Assembly (NCBI RefSeq): GCF_000525995.1
Contig: NZ_AODL01000004.1
Location: 186,001-250,000, forward strand
Origin: Paenilisteria riparia FSL S10-1204
GTDB taxonomy: Bacteria > Bacillota > Bacilli > Lactobacillales > Listeriaceae
Direction of reading: 5' to 3'
DNA: 64,000 nucleotides
Part shown: positions 10,341-20,201 of the stretch, in pieces
Position numbering within the stretch: the first letter of the stretch is position 1
How the letters are laid out: every line of letters starts with the position of its first letter
The notes under the pieces: model-generated
Seen by the model: only the letters and a program-made list of their open reading frames with translations
The model's database searches: none
What the model was told of the DNA's origin: nothing
Translations under genes and position numbers: made by a program

Positions 10341-10535
10341 GGCGAAAACATTCGAGGTTTGGATAAAACTCAAGATAAAGCGAAATCATCTATCCCGTTA
10401 CTTTGGGTAGGATGGAAAATTTCGCTTTACACAAATCGAGCGCTTGTCGCCGATTTACTTGGGTTATGTCCCGAACTCGGATGTTTTTCTTTGTGTAGAT
10501 ATGCAGGTATACGGTACAATATACAGAGCTTAGGA
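10341..10535 (+). other. Folded intergenic element between nupQ and ymfF
   Basis: Nested inverted repeats are visible. The outer arms are AAAACATTCGAG (about 10346) and CTCGGATGTTTT (about 10475). The inner arms are AAAGCGAAAT (10378-10387) and ATTTCGCTTT (10419-10428), with TATCCC/GGGTAG inside. No T tract directly follows the inner stem. It could be a terminator region, an RNA element or a repeat. Confidence 0.5.
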
Positions 10536-10555
10536 AAATAAGGAGGGATTTTTTT

Positions 10556-11840
10556 ATGACGACTCAAAAACAGGAATACAAAGAACAAATCGGTGCGGTT
10601 CAACTCACACTTATTCCTTCTGATAAATACAAATCCAATAAAATTGTTTTTAAAATTCAGAGCGCCACTTGATCGGGCGACATCTACAAAGCGGGCCTTG
10701 CTTGCGGCATTACTTGAAACAAATACGAAGAAATATCCAACACAAACAGCTTTTCGCAAAGAGTTAGCGAGTCTTTACGGTGCGAATTTCTATACTTCCG
10801 TGGATAAAAAGGGCGATGAGCATGTGCTTACTGCTGTATTAGACATGGTGGATGGTCAGTTCGTTCCTGATGGTGACGGTTTATTAGGACAAGCCTTTAC
10901 ATTATTACAAGAAATTCTTTTCCAACCAAATGTGACAGACGGAGCTTTTCATGAAGCAACGGTAGCGCGTGAGAAAGAAAATTTAGCACAACGACTAGAA
11001 AGTGTCTACGATGACAAAATCCGCTATGCTAATAAACGCTTGACGGAAATCATGTTTGCTAATGAGAATTTCAAATACGGAGCCGCTGGTGTTTTAGAAG
11101 ACATTCCTGCTATTACAGGCGCGGAGTTGTTTGCGTATTACCAACAGCTTTTAGCAGAAGACACGATTGACTTGTTTATTTGTGGCGATGTGGCGAAAGA
11201 AGAAGTTATCCCACACGTAAAAGCTTTACCATTTATCGACCGCGCGTATCGTCCGATTGAAGCGCCTGAACTGGTTCATCCAAAAGAAGTCAATACAGTA
11301 AAAGAAAACCAACCAATTAATCAAGGAAAACTAGTACTTGGCTACCGCACAAACATTTTGTTCGGCGATGACGCTTACGTTCCATTACAATTAGCAAACG
11401 GTTTGTTAGGTGGATTCTCCAACTCTAAAATTTTTATCAACGTCCGCGAAAAAGCGAGTCTTGCTTATTATGCACACAGTAGGTTGGACTCATTCCAAGG
11501 TTTCATGCTCATTTCTGCAGGAATCGATGAGAAAAACTACGAGCAGGCGTTAGCCATTATCAAAGAACAAGTAACGGCGATGCAAGCTGGTGATTTCACT
11601 GAGGAAGAACTTGCGCAAACAAAAGCAATGCTAACCAATCAATTACTAGAAGCAAACGACCAAGCGCAGGGTCTAATCGAGTTGGCGTACAATAACACAT
11701 TGAAACAAGCGAATCTCGACTTACCGAACTGGTTAAAACGCATTTCCGAAGTAACGAAAGAAGAAGTTGTGAAGGCAGCGGCATCCTTTGAACTTGACAC
11801 CATTTATTTCTTAAGCAAAGGAGCGGATTCACATGCATAA
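10556..11840 (+). CDS. ymfF: M16 peptidase-like protein YmfF (no zinc motif), frameshifted near the start
   Basis: ATG start after GGAGGGA reads MTTQKQEYKEQIGAVQ. The frame breaks at about 10647-10655 (one base too many in the T5/A4 runs) and continues as 'FRAPLDRATSTKRALLAALLETNTKKYP'. It is an M16 fold protein of 427 aa when restored. The HxxEH zinc motif seen in its partner is absent, so it is probably the inactive half of a YmfF/YmfH pair. The stop overlaps the ymfH start by eight bases, consistent with coupled synthesis. Confidence 0.88.
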
Positions 11841-13116
11841 ACAAAGCTTTGATCAATTAAAAGAAGCCGTTTACCACGAAACACTAGATAACGGTTTGCA
11901 AGTATATGTCTTACCGAAACATGGATTCAGTAAAACATTTGCGATTTTCACAACGAATTATGGTTCGATTGACAACGAATTCGTACCACTTGGTCAAGAT
12001 ACCTTTACACGTGTTCCAGACGGCATCGCGCATTTCCTAGAGCACAAATTATTTGAAAAAGAAGATGGCGATGTCTTTTTCAAATTTGGCGAAAAAGGAG
12101 CTTTTACAAATGCCTTCACGTCATTCACTCGTACCGCTTATTTGTTTTCTAGCACATCAAATGTCGAAGAAAACCTAGAAACTTTAGTGGACTTCGTACA
12201 AGAACCATATTTTACAGAAGAAACTGTCGAAAAAGAAAAAGGTATTATTGGTCAAGAAATCCAAATGTATGATGACGATGCTGATTTTCGCGTCTATTTC
12301 GGTGCAATTGAAAACATGTACCACCATCATCCGGTAAAAATCGACATTGCTGGTACTATCGAATCTATCGCCGATATTAATAAGGACTTGCTATATCTTT
12401 GCTACAACACGTTCTATCATCCAAGTAATATGATTTTATTTATCGTTGGTAACGTAGATCCAGAACGAGCGATTGACCAAGTCCGTGCCAATCAGGCCAA
12501 GAAGACTTTCGCGCCTGCAAAAGCTATCGAACGACATTTCCCAGACGAACCAAAATCCGTTGCCGTTCCTAAAAAGACATTGAAGTTCCCCGTCCAAATC
12601 GCTAAAAACCTAGTTGCGATTAAAGAAGATATCGGTTTGCTACGCGGCAAAGAAGCCGTACAACACGAAATGACAGGCGATATTATGTTAGAACTACTTT
12701 TTGGTACAACATCTGCGGCTTATTTAGATTTATACGACCAAGGTATTATTGACGATACGTTCGGTTTTGATTATAGTTTACAAGACAGCTTCTCTTTCGT
12801 ACTCATCGGTGGTGATGCGAAAGATCCTGATTTACAAGAATCAAAAATCAAAGAAACATTGGAAAATGCGATTCAAACTGGTTTTAACGAAGCCGATTTA
12901 GAACTGATTAAACGCAAGAAAATGGGGCAGTTCTTGCGCTCGTTGAATTCCCCTGAATTTATTGCGAATCAATTTTCACAGTATATTTTTGAAGAAGCGT
13001 CACTGTTTGATATTTTGCCTATGATTGAAGCTATTACCGTTGCTGATGTCGAGAACTTTTTGAAACGCATTTATTTAGAAGACCGAGTAACAACGTTCCA
13101 AATCATTCCGGAATAA
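11833..13116 (+). CDS. ymfH: M16 family zinc peptidase YmfH
   Basis: The 427-aa protein has the inverted zinc motif HFLEH (residues about 68-72) and the distal glutamate region 'EKEKGIIGQEIQMYDDD' (about residues 135-151), so it is predicted to be active. It belongs to the insulinase-like (M16) family. It is coupled to the motif-less YmfF, as in other Firmicutes. Substrate is not evident. Confidence 0.92.
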   Translation: MHKQSFDQLKEAVYHETLDNGLQVYVLPKHGFSKTFAIFTTNYGSIDNEFVPLGQDTFTRVPDGIAHFLEHKLFEKEDGDVFFKFGEKGAFTNAFTSFTRTAYLFSSTSNVEENLETLVDFVQEPYFTEETVEKEKGIIGQEIQMYDDDADFRVYFGAIENMYHHHPVKIDIAGTIESIADINKDLLYLCYNTFYHPSNMILFIVGNVDPERAIDQVRANQAKKTFAPAKAIERHFPDEPKSVAVPKKTLKFPVQIAKNLVAIKEDIGLLRGKEAVQHEMTGDIMLELLFGTTSAAYLDLYDQGIIDDTFGFDYSLQDSFSFVLIGGDAKDPDLQESKIKETLENAIQTGFNEADLELIKRKKMGQFLRSLNSPEFIANQFSQYIFEEASLFDILPMIEAITVADVENFLKRIYLEDRVTTFQIIPE

Positions 13117-13203
13117 AATCTTGGTAAATTTTCAACAAAATAAATGGCAATTATGGTTAAGTCATGCTATGATGAAAGAAATGGATAGAAGGAGTTTGCC
13201 GTC

Positions 13204-13938
13204 TTGATGCAAGATACGAAATACGCGCTAATTACTGGAGCGAGTGGAGATATAGGAAAAGAAATCGCGTTATCGCTTGCGAAACAAGGTTATCACCTAT
13301 ATTTACATTATTATCGTAACGATGCCGCCATAAAGTTACTTCAAGAAGCGTTACGACATTTCGATGTGGACATTATCCCTATTCAAGCTGATTTTACTAA
13401 TTCTGAAGCTATTGCAACATTGCAAGAATCTATTTTTCAAGTAGATGTTTTTGTACATGCGGCAGGTACTAGTTATTATGGCTTGTTTCAAGATATGCCT
13501 GAACTAGAAATGAAGCATTTATGGGATATCCATATGCATGTTCCAATGCAACTATTGCAGGTTTTGCTTCCAAAGTTGCAAAGGAGCACGGCTGGACGAA
13601 TTATTTTTATTAGTTCCATCTGGGGAGAAGTTGGGGCAGCGATGGAAGTGGCTTATTCGGCTGTAAAGGGAGCGCAGATTGCTTTTTGTAAAGCTTTGGC
13701 GCAAGAAATAGCCTTATCAGGTACAACCGTCAATGTAGTATCTCCTGGAATGGTAGATACAAAGATGAATCAGCTATTTAGTAAAGAAGAGAAGTCCGCA
13801 CTGTTAACCGAAATTCCACTGAATCGTTTTGCAAAGTCGGAAGAAGTTGGGAAAGCTGTTGCTTTTTTGGTGAGCGATGGCGCGCGTTACATGACAGGAC
13901 AGACACTGCGACTAAACGGCGGCTGGTTTATGAGGTAA
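13204..13938 (+). CDS. ymfI: Short-chain dehydrogenase/reductase, FabG-like (YmfI)
   Basis: The 244-aa Rossmann enzyme has the cofactor motif TGASGDIG (about residues 11-18), the serine strand 'IIFISSIWG', the catalytic YxxxK (YSAVK) and 'NVVSPGMVDTKM'. The NNAG motif is changed to HAAG. A TTG at 13204 (nine bases after AAGGAG) or the following ATG could start translation. It lies in the conserved ymfF-ymfH-ymfI-rodZ-pgsA order. Substrate cannot be deduced. Confidence 0.9.
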   Translation: MMQDTKYALITGASGDIGKEIALSLAKQGYHLYLHYYRNDAAIKLLQEALRHFDVDIIPIQADFTNSEAIATLQESIFQVDVFVHAAGTSYYGLFQDMPELEMKHLWDIHMHVPMQLLQVLLPKLQRSTAGRIIFISSIWGEVGAAMEVAYSAVKGAQIAFCKALAQEIALSGTTVNVVSPGMVDTKMNQLFSKEEKSALLTEIPLNRFAKSEEVGKAVAFLVSDGARYMTGQTLRLNGGWFMR

Positions 13939-13969
13939 GAAAAGATTTTATAATGGTAGGTGTTTAAAA

Positions 13970-14922
13970 TTGACCGAACTAGGTGAGAAACTCAAACAAG
14001 CAAGGCATGCAAAAGGACTGAGCCTTGACGATCTACAACAAATAACAAAAATTCAAAAACGCTACCTTGTCGCAATTGAAGAAGGTAACTACGCAGTAAT
14101 GCCAGGAAAATTTTATGCGCGCGCTTTTATTAAGCAATATGCAGAAGCAGTTGATTTAAACAGCGAAGAACTTTTCCAAGAATTTGAGAACGAGGTACCC
14201 GCAACAAGCCAAGAAGCGACGGTGAACGAACAGATTACCCGAGCGCAGCAACGCCGTGCACCACTTGCGGCAAGCCAGCCAAGCAATGATAATCCGCATA
14301 AAGCACACTCTGTTTTTGGGCTTATGCCTAAGATTTTGATTGGACTCTTTATTGTTATTATCGGTTTCGTTATTTGGTATTTCGCAATTTACAGTGCTGG
14401 TGGATCTGGCAACGAAGTAAAAACAACAACAGACAGCGACCAAACAGTGAAAGTAGATGATTCAACAAAAGGAAGCTCCGACACGAAAGACAAAGATACA
14501 ACAACGAAAAAAGATACGACAAAAAAAGACACAACAACAGAATACAAAAAAAAAGAGGAACCTAAAGAAAAATGGAAATCAAAACTGAAACATCTGGTAG
14601 TGCTTCGACATATACTGTCTCCAATGCTGATAAATTAGCATTAACATTTGTCGTATCAGGTGGGGAAAGTTGGATTCAAGTAACCAATGCAAGCGGTTCT
14701 AGTCTTTTCGGCGGACTAATTGCTGACGGTGAAACCAAAACCATCGATTTAGCAGGCAGTAAGTCGGCGAAAGTAACAATCGGAAATGCAACGCCTGTGA
14801 CTTTCAAAATCAATGATCAAGTTGCTGATTTAGCAAAAGATGCGATAACACAGAAATTAACGATTAATCTTACAGATTCAACAAGTACAGATACTGGAAC
14901 TTCTTCTAGTAGCGCACAATAA
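13970..14922 (+). CDS. rodZ: RodZ-like cell-shape protein (HTH - TM - DUF4115), frameshifted
   Basis: TTG start after GGTAGGTG. The N-terminal Cro-type HTH ('LGEKLKQARHAKGLSLDDL') spans about residues 1-70. One TM helix ('ILIGLFIVIIGFVIWYFAIY') lies at about residues 122-141. A Lys/Thr/Asp-rich linker follows, then a C-terminal DUF4115 beta domain ('FVVSGGESWIQVTNASGSSLF'). The frame breaks at the A run 14568-14572 (one A short). Restoring it gives '...KEKMEIKTETSG'. RodZ links MreB to the elongation machinery. The restored protein is about 317 aa, normal. Confidence 0.88.
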
Positions 14923-14934
14923 GTAAGGATTTTA

Positions 14935-14983
14935 CAGCGTGGTGATGAATGTACCTAATCGATAGGCATTCGTTGTCACGCTG
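14935..14983. repeat. Imperfect hairpin repeat, copy 3 (short form)
   Basis: 'CAGCGTGGTGATGAATG' faces 'CATTCGTTGTCACGCTG', with inner CCTA/TAGG. The termini match those of the elements at 4014 and 44676. A T7 run begins 12 bases after the stem, so it may double as a terminator between rodZ and pgsA. Confidence 0.6.
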
Positions 14984-15017
14984 CATTACATACTTTTTTA
15001 GAAATGGGGATAAATAA

Positions 15018-15596
15018 ATGAATTTGCCTAATAAAATAACGGTTGCTCGGATTATTTTGATTCCGATTTTCGTAATTCTTTGTGTGGCGCCACTTGGTCT
15101 TGGCACGGTAACATGGCTTGATTCTACAATACCAGTATCGAATGTTATTGCTGCAGTGATTTTCATTGTAGCCGCTTTAACAGACTGGTTTGATGGACAT
15201 TTAGCACGGAAGCATAATTTGATTACCAACTTCGGTAAATTTGCCGATCCATTAGCAGATAAATTACTCGTAGCGGCCGCTTTTATCGTTCTGGTAGAGC
15301 AGCATATCGCACCTTCTTGGGTAGTTATCATTATCATCAGCCGTGAGTTCGCTGTAACAGGATTGCGCTTACTACTTGTCGAAGGTGGCGAAGTCATGGC
15401 GGCAGGTCAGCTTGGCAAAATTAAAACATTCACCCAAATGATTGCTATCCCGTTGATGTTACTACATAACTGGCCCTTTGAATGGAGCGGGATTCGTATC
15501 GATTTGATTTTCCTTTATGTATGTGCTTTCTTCACTGTTTGGTCAGGTTGGGATTATTTCTACAAGAACCGAAATATTTTTAAAGGATCAATGTAA
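15018..15596 (+). CDS. pgsA: CDP-diacylglycerol-glycerol-3-phosphate 3-phosphatidyltransferase
   Basis: PgsA makes phosphatidylglycerol phosphate from CDP-diacylglycerol and glycerol-3-phosphate at the membrane. The CDP-alcohol phosphotransferase signature is complete: D-x2-DG-x2-AR...G-x3-D-x3-D within 'DWFDGHLARKHN' and 'FGKFADPLADK' (residues about 58-84). There are about five TM helices in 192 aa, normal length. GGGG lies eight bases before the ATG. Confidence 0.96.
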   Translation: MNLPNKITVARIILIPIFVILCVAPLGLGTVTWLDSTIPVSNVIAAVIFIVAALTDWFDGHLARKHNLITNFGKFADPLADKLLVAAAFIVLVEQHIAPSWVVIIIISREFAVTGLRLLLVEGGEVMAAGQLGKIKTFTQMIAIPLMLLHNWPFEWSGIRIDLIFLYVCAFFTVWSGWDYFYKNRNIFKGSM

Positions 15597-15605
15597 CTTT
15601 CATTA

Positions 15606-15637
15606 TGCGCACCGCTAATTTAGCAGTGCGTTTTTTA
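15606..15637 (+). terminator. Terminator after pgsA
   Basis: GCGCACCGCTAA-TTTAGCAGTGCG stem with T6. Confidence 0.85.
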
Positions 15638-15710
15638 TTTGCTTAGACTCAACTATTCGTAATTTGGAGGAAGAAGTTGTAGTATAGAGAAGTGAAAGGA
15701 CGTGTTGTCA

Positions 15711-16976
15711 ATGCGTAGTGCAGAAATTATTGCAGTAGGAACAGAACTATTATTAGGGCAAATTGTGAATTCAAATGCCGCATTTCTATCGAAAGAACTC
15801 GCAGAATGTGGTGTCTACGTTTATTATCATACAGTCGTCGGCGATAATCCAGAACGCTTGCAGCAAATTATTGAAATCGCTGAGAGCAGAAGTGATATCT
15901 TGATTTTTACAGGTGGCCTTGGACCAACGGAAGACGACATTACGAAACAAATTCTAGCGAAGTATTTATCGAAAGAAATTGTATATGACGACATACATTT
16001 ACAGAAAATCGAAGCTTATTTTGCCACAAGAAATGACACTATGTCTGAAAACAATAAGAGACAAGCAGAAATCATCGAAGGTTCCACTGTTTTGATGAAT
16101 GATTTCGGTTTCGCGGCGGGAATGGTATTTCAACAAAAAGCGCATACATATATGCTTTTGCCGGGTCCACCTTCTGAAATGCAACCAATGTTCGTGCAAT
16201 ATGCCAAACCTGTATTATTACGCCAAAATGATGCTGAAAATTTAATTTTAGAGTCGAAAGTTCTGCGCTTTTTCGGTATTGGGGAATCCAAGCTAGCTGA
16301 TGATTTAAAAGACTTAATTGCCACACAAACAAATCCAACAATCGCAACCTACGCTGGAGAAAATGAAGTAACTATCCGAATGACGGCCTCCGCCAATTCC
16401 CGCGAGGAAGCATTACGATTAATCGCGGAGACAGAGGAAGAAATAATCAAGCGTGATGGTGCTTATATATACGGCACAGGAGAGGTTACACTGGTCGATT
16501 TGGTGATTCAACAGCTAATGGATGCCGACATGACGATTTCTGCAGCAGAGAGCCTTACAGCAGGTCTCTTCCAGGCGGAACTAGCGGGTACGACAGGTGT
16601 TTCAAAAATTTTCAAAGGTGGCGTCGTGACATATAGCAATGAAATGAAGCAAACACTGTTACACGTATCTTCCGAAACGATTGAAAATAAAGGAGTTGTC
16701 AGTCAAGCATGTGCTATGGAAATGGCCGACAATGTCCGTAGCATTTGCCATACAGATATCGGCATTAGTTTTACTGGAGTAGCTGGCCCAGAATCACTAG
16801 AAGGCCATCCGGTAGGAACTGTTTGGATTGGACTTAGCATCGTTGGAAAACCGACGCTTGCCTATCGTTATGTCTTCCAACGCGACCGTAATTACAACCG
16901 GCGCCGAGCTGTGAAAGAAGGTTTTGCGCTCATTAAAGCATTTTTGGATGAAAAAACAAATAAAACCTCTAAATAA
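15711..16976 (+). CDS. cinA: CinA: competence/damage-inducible protein (ADP-ribose pyrophosphatase / NMN deamidase type)
   Basis: ATG at MRSAEIIAVGTELLLGQ is preferred over a GTG nine bases earlier, because the latter is only two bases from GAAAGGA. The N-terminal MoaB/MogA-like (COG1058) domain has 'FTGGLGPTEDDIT'; the C-terminal CinA (PncC) domain has 'ISAAESLTAGLFQAELAGTTGVS' and 'GVAGPESLEGHPVGTVWIG'. The length of 421 aa is normal. It lies directly upstream of recA, the classical cinA-recA arrangement. Confidence 0.94.
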   Translation: MRSAEIIAVGTELLLGQIVNSNAAFLSKELAECGVYVYYHTVVGDNPERLQQIIEIAESRSDILIFTGGLGPTEDDITKQILAKYLSKEIVYDDIHLQKIEAYFATRNDTMSENNKRQAEIIEGSTVLMNDFGFAAGMVFQQKAHTYMLLPGPPSEMQPMFVQYAKPVLLRQNDAENLILESKVLRFFGIGESKLADDLKDLIATQTNPTIATYAGENEVTIRMTASANSREEALRLIAETEEEIIKRDGAYIYGTGEVTLVDLVIQQLMDADMTISAAESLTAGLFQAELAGTTGVSKIFKGGVVTYSNEMKQTLLHVSSETIENKGVVSQACAMEMADNVRSICHTDIGISFTGVAGPESLEGHPVGTVWIGLSIVGKPTLAYRYVFQRDRNYNRRRAVKEGFALIKAFLDEKTNKTSK

Positions 16977-17119
16977 GGGGTTGAAATACGCTGTTTTATT
17001 CCTAAAAAAAGATTAGACGAATCCTTCTAAACCCGCTATAATAAAGGCATCAAGACAAAATGATAGTTAGGCATGTCGGACGTCCAATTTTCATGCGAAA
17101 TAGCTGTTTTTAAAAAACG

Positions 17120-17133
17120 CGAACAAATATTCG
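17120..17133. promoter_or_regulatory. LexA (SOS) box upstream of recA
   Basis: CGAACAAATATTCG matches the Firmicute LexA palindrome CGAACATATGTTCG at 12 of 14 positions and abuts the -35 region of the recA promoter. Confidence 0.8.
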
Positions 17134-17141
17134 CTTTTTGC

Positions 17142-17170
17142 TTGTATATCTCTAAAAAATAAGGTATAGT
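17142..17170 (+). promoter_or_regulatory. recA promoter
   Basis: TTGTAT, 17 bp, then TATAGT. It lies nine bases downstream of the LexA box, so bound LexA would block it. Confidence 0.7.
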
Positions 17171-17181
17171 ATCTATAGGCA

Positions 17182-17216
17182 ATAAAAACAGCAGGAAAAC
17201 AGAGTGCTGTTTTTAT
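17182..17216 (+). promoter_or_regulatory. Hairpin in the recA 5' leader
   Basis: ATAAAAACAGCA and TGCTGTTTTTAT form a perfect 12-bp stem with an 11-base loop between promoter and ribosome binding site. The 3' arm carries five T, so it could attenuate or protect the transcript. Confidence 0.6.
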
Positions 17217-17256
17217 AGAAAATAGATAGTATAGATAAAGACTAGGAGGCAATAAT

Positions 17257-18307
17257 GTGAGTGATCGTCAAGCGGCCTTAGATAGATCAGGCTTTAAAAC
17301 AAATTGAGAAACAATTCGGTAAAGGTTCCATTATGAAATTAGGAGAGCAATCAGACCATAACATTTCCACAATTTCTAGTGGCTCTCTAGCATTAGATAT
17401 CGCACTTGGAGTAGGAGGATACCCACGAGGCCGTATTATCGAAGTCTACGGCCCAGAGAGTTCAGGTAAAACAACAGTTGCCTTACACGCTATTGCAGAA
17501 GTCCAAGCGCAAGGCGGAACAGCAGCATTTATTGATGCTGAGCATGCATTGGATCCAGCATATGCGAAGAATTTAGGTGTTAATATCGATGAATTGTTGT
17601 TATCACAGCCAGACACGGGAGAGCAAGCATTAGAGATTGCAGAGGCACTTGTACGAAGTGGTGCTGTTGACATCCTAGTTATTGACTCTGTTGCGGCATT
17701 AGTTCCACGTGCGGAAATCGAAGGCGAAATGGGTGATTCCCATGTCGGTTTGCAAGCGCGTCTTATGTCACAAGCATTGCGTAAACTATCAGGAGCGATT
17801 AATAAATCGAAGACAATCGCGATTTTCATTAACCAAATTCGTGAGAAAGTCGGCGTTATGTTTGGAAATCCTGAAGTAACACCAGGTGGACGTGCCCTTA
17901 AATTCTACTCTACTGTTCGTTTAGAAGTACGGCGTGCAGAGCAATTGAAACAAGGGACAGACGTTATCGGTAACAAGACGAAGATTAAAGTCGTGAAGAA
18001 CAAAGTAGCGCCACCATTCCGCGTTGCTGAAGTTGACGTGATGTATGGTCAAGGTATTTCACGTGAAGGTGAGCTTGTTGATATGGCATCAGAAATCGAT
18101 GTTATCAATAAGAGTGGTTCATGGTACTCTTATAATGGAGAACGCATTGGTCAAGGCCGTGAGAACGCGAAGCAATACTTGAAAGAGCATCCGGAAATCC
18201 GTGATGAAATCTCGCAACGTGTGCGTCAAGAGTACGAAATTGATGTGAAACCTAACATGCAAGAAGATACAGCACCAGAAGAATTTAACTTGCTAGACGA
18301 AGAATAA
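17257..18307 (+). CDS. recA: RecA recombinase, reading frame broken by a 4-bp tandem duplication near the start
   Basis: RecA forms the ATP-dependent strand-exchange filament and activates LexA cleavage. GTG start with AGGAGG seven bases upstream reads VSDRQAALD, then the frame is lost at AGATAGAT (17280-17287). Deleting one AGAT gives '[23 protein letters not shown]' and a 348-aa protein, the normal length. The rest is intact: Walker A GPESSGKT, '[16 protein letters not shown]', C-terminal acidic tail. As written, only an internal ATG at 17333 could give protein, lacking about 24 residues. A polyA-type read error does not explain this one; see findings. Confidence 0.95.
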
Positions 18308-18311
18308 GATG

Positions 18312-18346
18312 AACCAGCCAAGGCTTGCATGCCTTGGCTGGTTTTC
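18312..18346 (+). terminator. Terminator after recA
   Basis: AACCAGCCAAGGC and GCCTTGGCTGGTT form a perfect stem followed by a TTTTC tail. Confidence 0.9.
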
Positions 18347-18396
18347 TAGTCATTTTTAGAACATTTTTTGATTCCGTTTACATCTTTTCGCTTTCC

Positions 18397-18425
18397 TTGA
18401 CATTAGCGTCATAGAACTATAGAAT
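18397..18425 (+). promoter_or_regulatory. rny promoter
   Basis: TTGACA, 17 bp, TAGAAT; about 110 bp before the rny ATG. Confidence 0.7.
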
Positions 18426-18535
18426 TAAGTTGTATATTTTACATGTCAAAATGAAAAATACACGCTGTCAGGAATTGTTTTCTTGACAACCGACATAACC
18501 ATTAAAAAGAATTGAATAGCAAAGGAGGTGTAAGG

Positions 18536-20098
18536 ATGAACATCGTACTCATAATCATCTCCAGCTTGCTTTTCTTAATCGTCGGTCTAGTTGTTGGTTC
18601 TCTAATCTATAAATCAAGCTCCCAGCGAAAATTGGCAGCAGCCAGAGGTACAGCGGAATTAATCATGGAAGATGCAAAGAAAGAAGCAGAAACCTTGAAG
18701 AAAGAGGCGTTACTTGAAGGCAAAGAGGAGAATCATAAGTTACGTACTGAAATCGAAAATGAACTTCGTGGGCGAAGAGGGGAACTACAAAAATCAGAAA
18801 ATCGCTTATTGCAAAGGGAGGAAAACCTCGACAGAAAAGATACTTCTTTAAGTAAAAGGGAAGCAACTCTTGAAAGAAAAGAGGAGAGTATCAGTAAACG
18901 TCAACAACATATTGAAGAAAAGGAAAGCAAAGTTGAAGAGATGATCGAGAAACAACAAGGTGAGCTAGAAAGAATATCTGCCCTTACGAAAGATGAGGCG
19001 AAGAACGTTATCTTAAACCAAGTGGAAGAAGAGCTAACACACGACACAGCTGTTATGGTGAAAGATTACGAAACACGTGCGAAAGAAGAGGCGGACAAGA
19101 AAGCGAAGAACATTCTTTCACTAGCAATCCAGCGTTCTGCTGCAGATCATGTTGCTGAGACAACAGTCAGCGTTGTGAACTTACCGAATGATGAGATGAA
19201 AGGGCGGATTATTGGTCGTGAAGGTCGTAATATCCGTACTCTTGAAACGCTTACAGGTATTGATTTAATTATTGATGATACGCCAGAAGCGGTTATTCTT
19301 TCCGGATTTGATCCCGTTCGTCGCGAAATCGCGCGCATTGCTTTGGAGAAACTCGTGCAAGATGGACGAATTCACCCCGCACGCATTGAAGAAATGGTGG
19401 ACAAAGCTCGTAAAGAAGTCGATGAACATATTCGTGAAGTCGGAGAACAGGCGACATTTGAAGTTGGTATTCACTCCATCCATCCAGATTTAATCAAGAT
19501 TTTGGGACGCTTACGCTACCGTACAAGTTATGGTCAGAACGTCTTAAATCACTCCCTTGAAGTTGCGAAACTTGCAGGAATTCTAGCGAGTGAACTTGGT
19601 GAAGATGTGACAATGGCAAAACGGGCTGGACTTCTTCATGATATTGGGAAGGCCATTGATCATGAAATTGAAGGTAGCCACGTTGAAATTGGTGTCGAAT
19701 TAGCGACAAAATACAAAGAAAATGATATTGTCATTAATAGTATCGCTTCTCACCACGGTGACACAGAAGCAACCTCTGTTATTGCTGTATTAGTAGCAGC
19801 CGCAGACGCATTATCAGCTGCTAGGCCAGGCGCTCGTAGTGAAACATTGGAGAACTACATTCGCCGTCTTGAGAAATTAGAAGAGATTTCCGAGTCTTAT
19901 GAAGGTGTTGAGAAATCTTACGCCATTCAAGCTGGACGTGAGGTACGTATCATCGTAGAACCTGATTCTATTGATGATTTGGCGTCGTACCGCCTAGCAC
20001 GAGACATTAGAAAACGGATTGAAGAAGAATTAGAATACCCTGGTCACATCAAGGTGACCGTTATACGTGAAACTCGCGCAGTCGAATACGCGAAGTAA
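18536..20098 (+). CDS. rny: Ribonuclease Y
   Basis: The membrane-bound endoribonuclease starts bulk mRNA decay. ATG is set by AAAGGAGGTG five bases upstream. The order is: N-terminal TM helix (residues about 3-25), a long charged coiled coil (about 30-200), a KH domain with the [10 protein letters not shown] loop, and an HD domain with metal ligands in '[10 protein letters not shown]' and the helix around 'SHHGD'. The length of 520 aa is normal. It follows recA with its own promoter. Confidence 0.97.
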   Translation: MNIVLIIISSLLFLIVGLVVGSLIYKSSSQRKLAAARGTAELIMEDAKKEAETLKKEALLEGKEENHKLRTEIENELRGRRGELQKSENRLLQREENLDRKDTSLSKREATLERKEESISKRQQHIEEKESKVEEMIEKQQGELERISALTKDEAKNVILNQVEEELTHDTAVMVKDYETRAKEEADKKAKNILSLAIQRSAADHVAETTVSVVNLPNDEMKGRIIGREGRNIRTLETLTGIDLIIDDTPEAVILSGFDPVRREIARIALEKLVQDGRIHPARIEEMVDKARKEVDEHIREVGEQATFEVGIHSIHPDLIKILGRLRYRTSYGQNVLNHSLEVAKLAGILASELGEDVTMAKRAGLLHDIGKAIDHEIEGSHVEIGVELATKYKENDIVINSIASHHGDTEATSVIAVLVAAADALSAARPGARSETLENYIRRLEKLEEISESYEGVEKSYAIQAGREVRIIVEPDSIDDLASYRLARDIRKRIEEELEYPGHIKVTVIRETRAVEYAK

Positions 20099-20103
20099 TC
20101 ACT

Positions 20104-20148
20104 AGGAACGCGTAGCTAGCCATATCGGTAAGCTACGTGTTTTGTTTT
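20104..20148 (+). terminator. Terminator after rny
   Basis: ACGCGTAGCT and AGCTACGTGT flank a loop; TTTTGTTTT follows. Confidence 0.75.
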
Positions 20149-20201
20149 CCTCGAAATTTTGCTATAATATTGGGAAGCCTTTATGTAAGGAGTTGGACGC
20201 A

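Noticed and set aside
10359..10541. 60-aa frame between nupQ and ymfF
   Set aside because: It lies across nested inverted repeats and lacks a ribosome binding site; the composition reflects the repeats.
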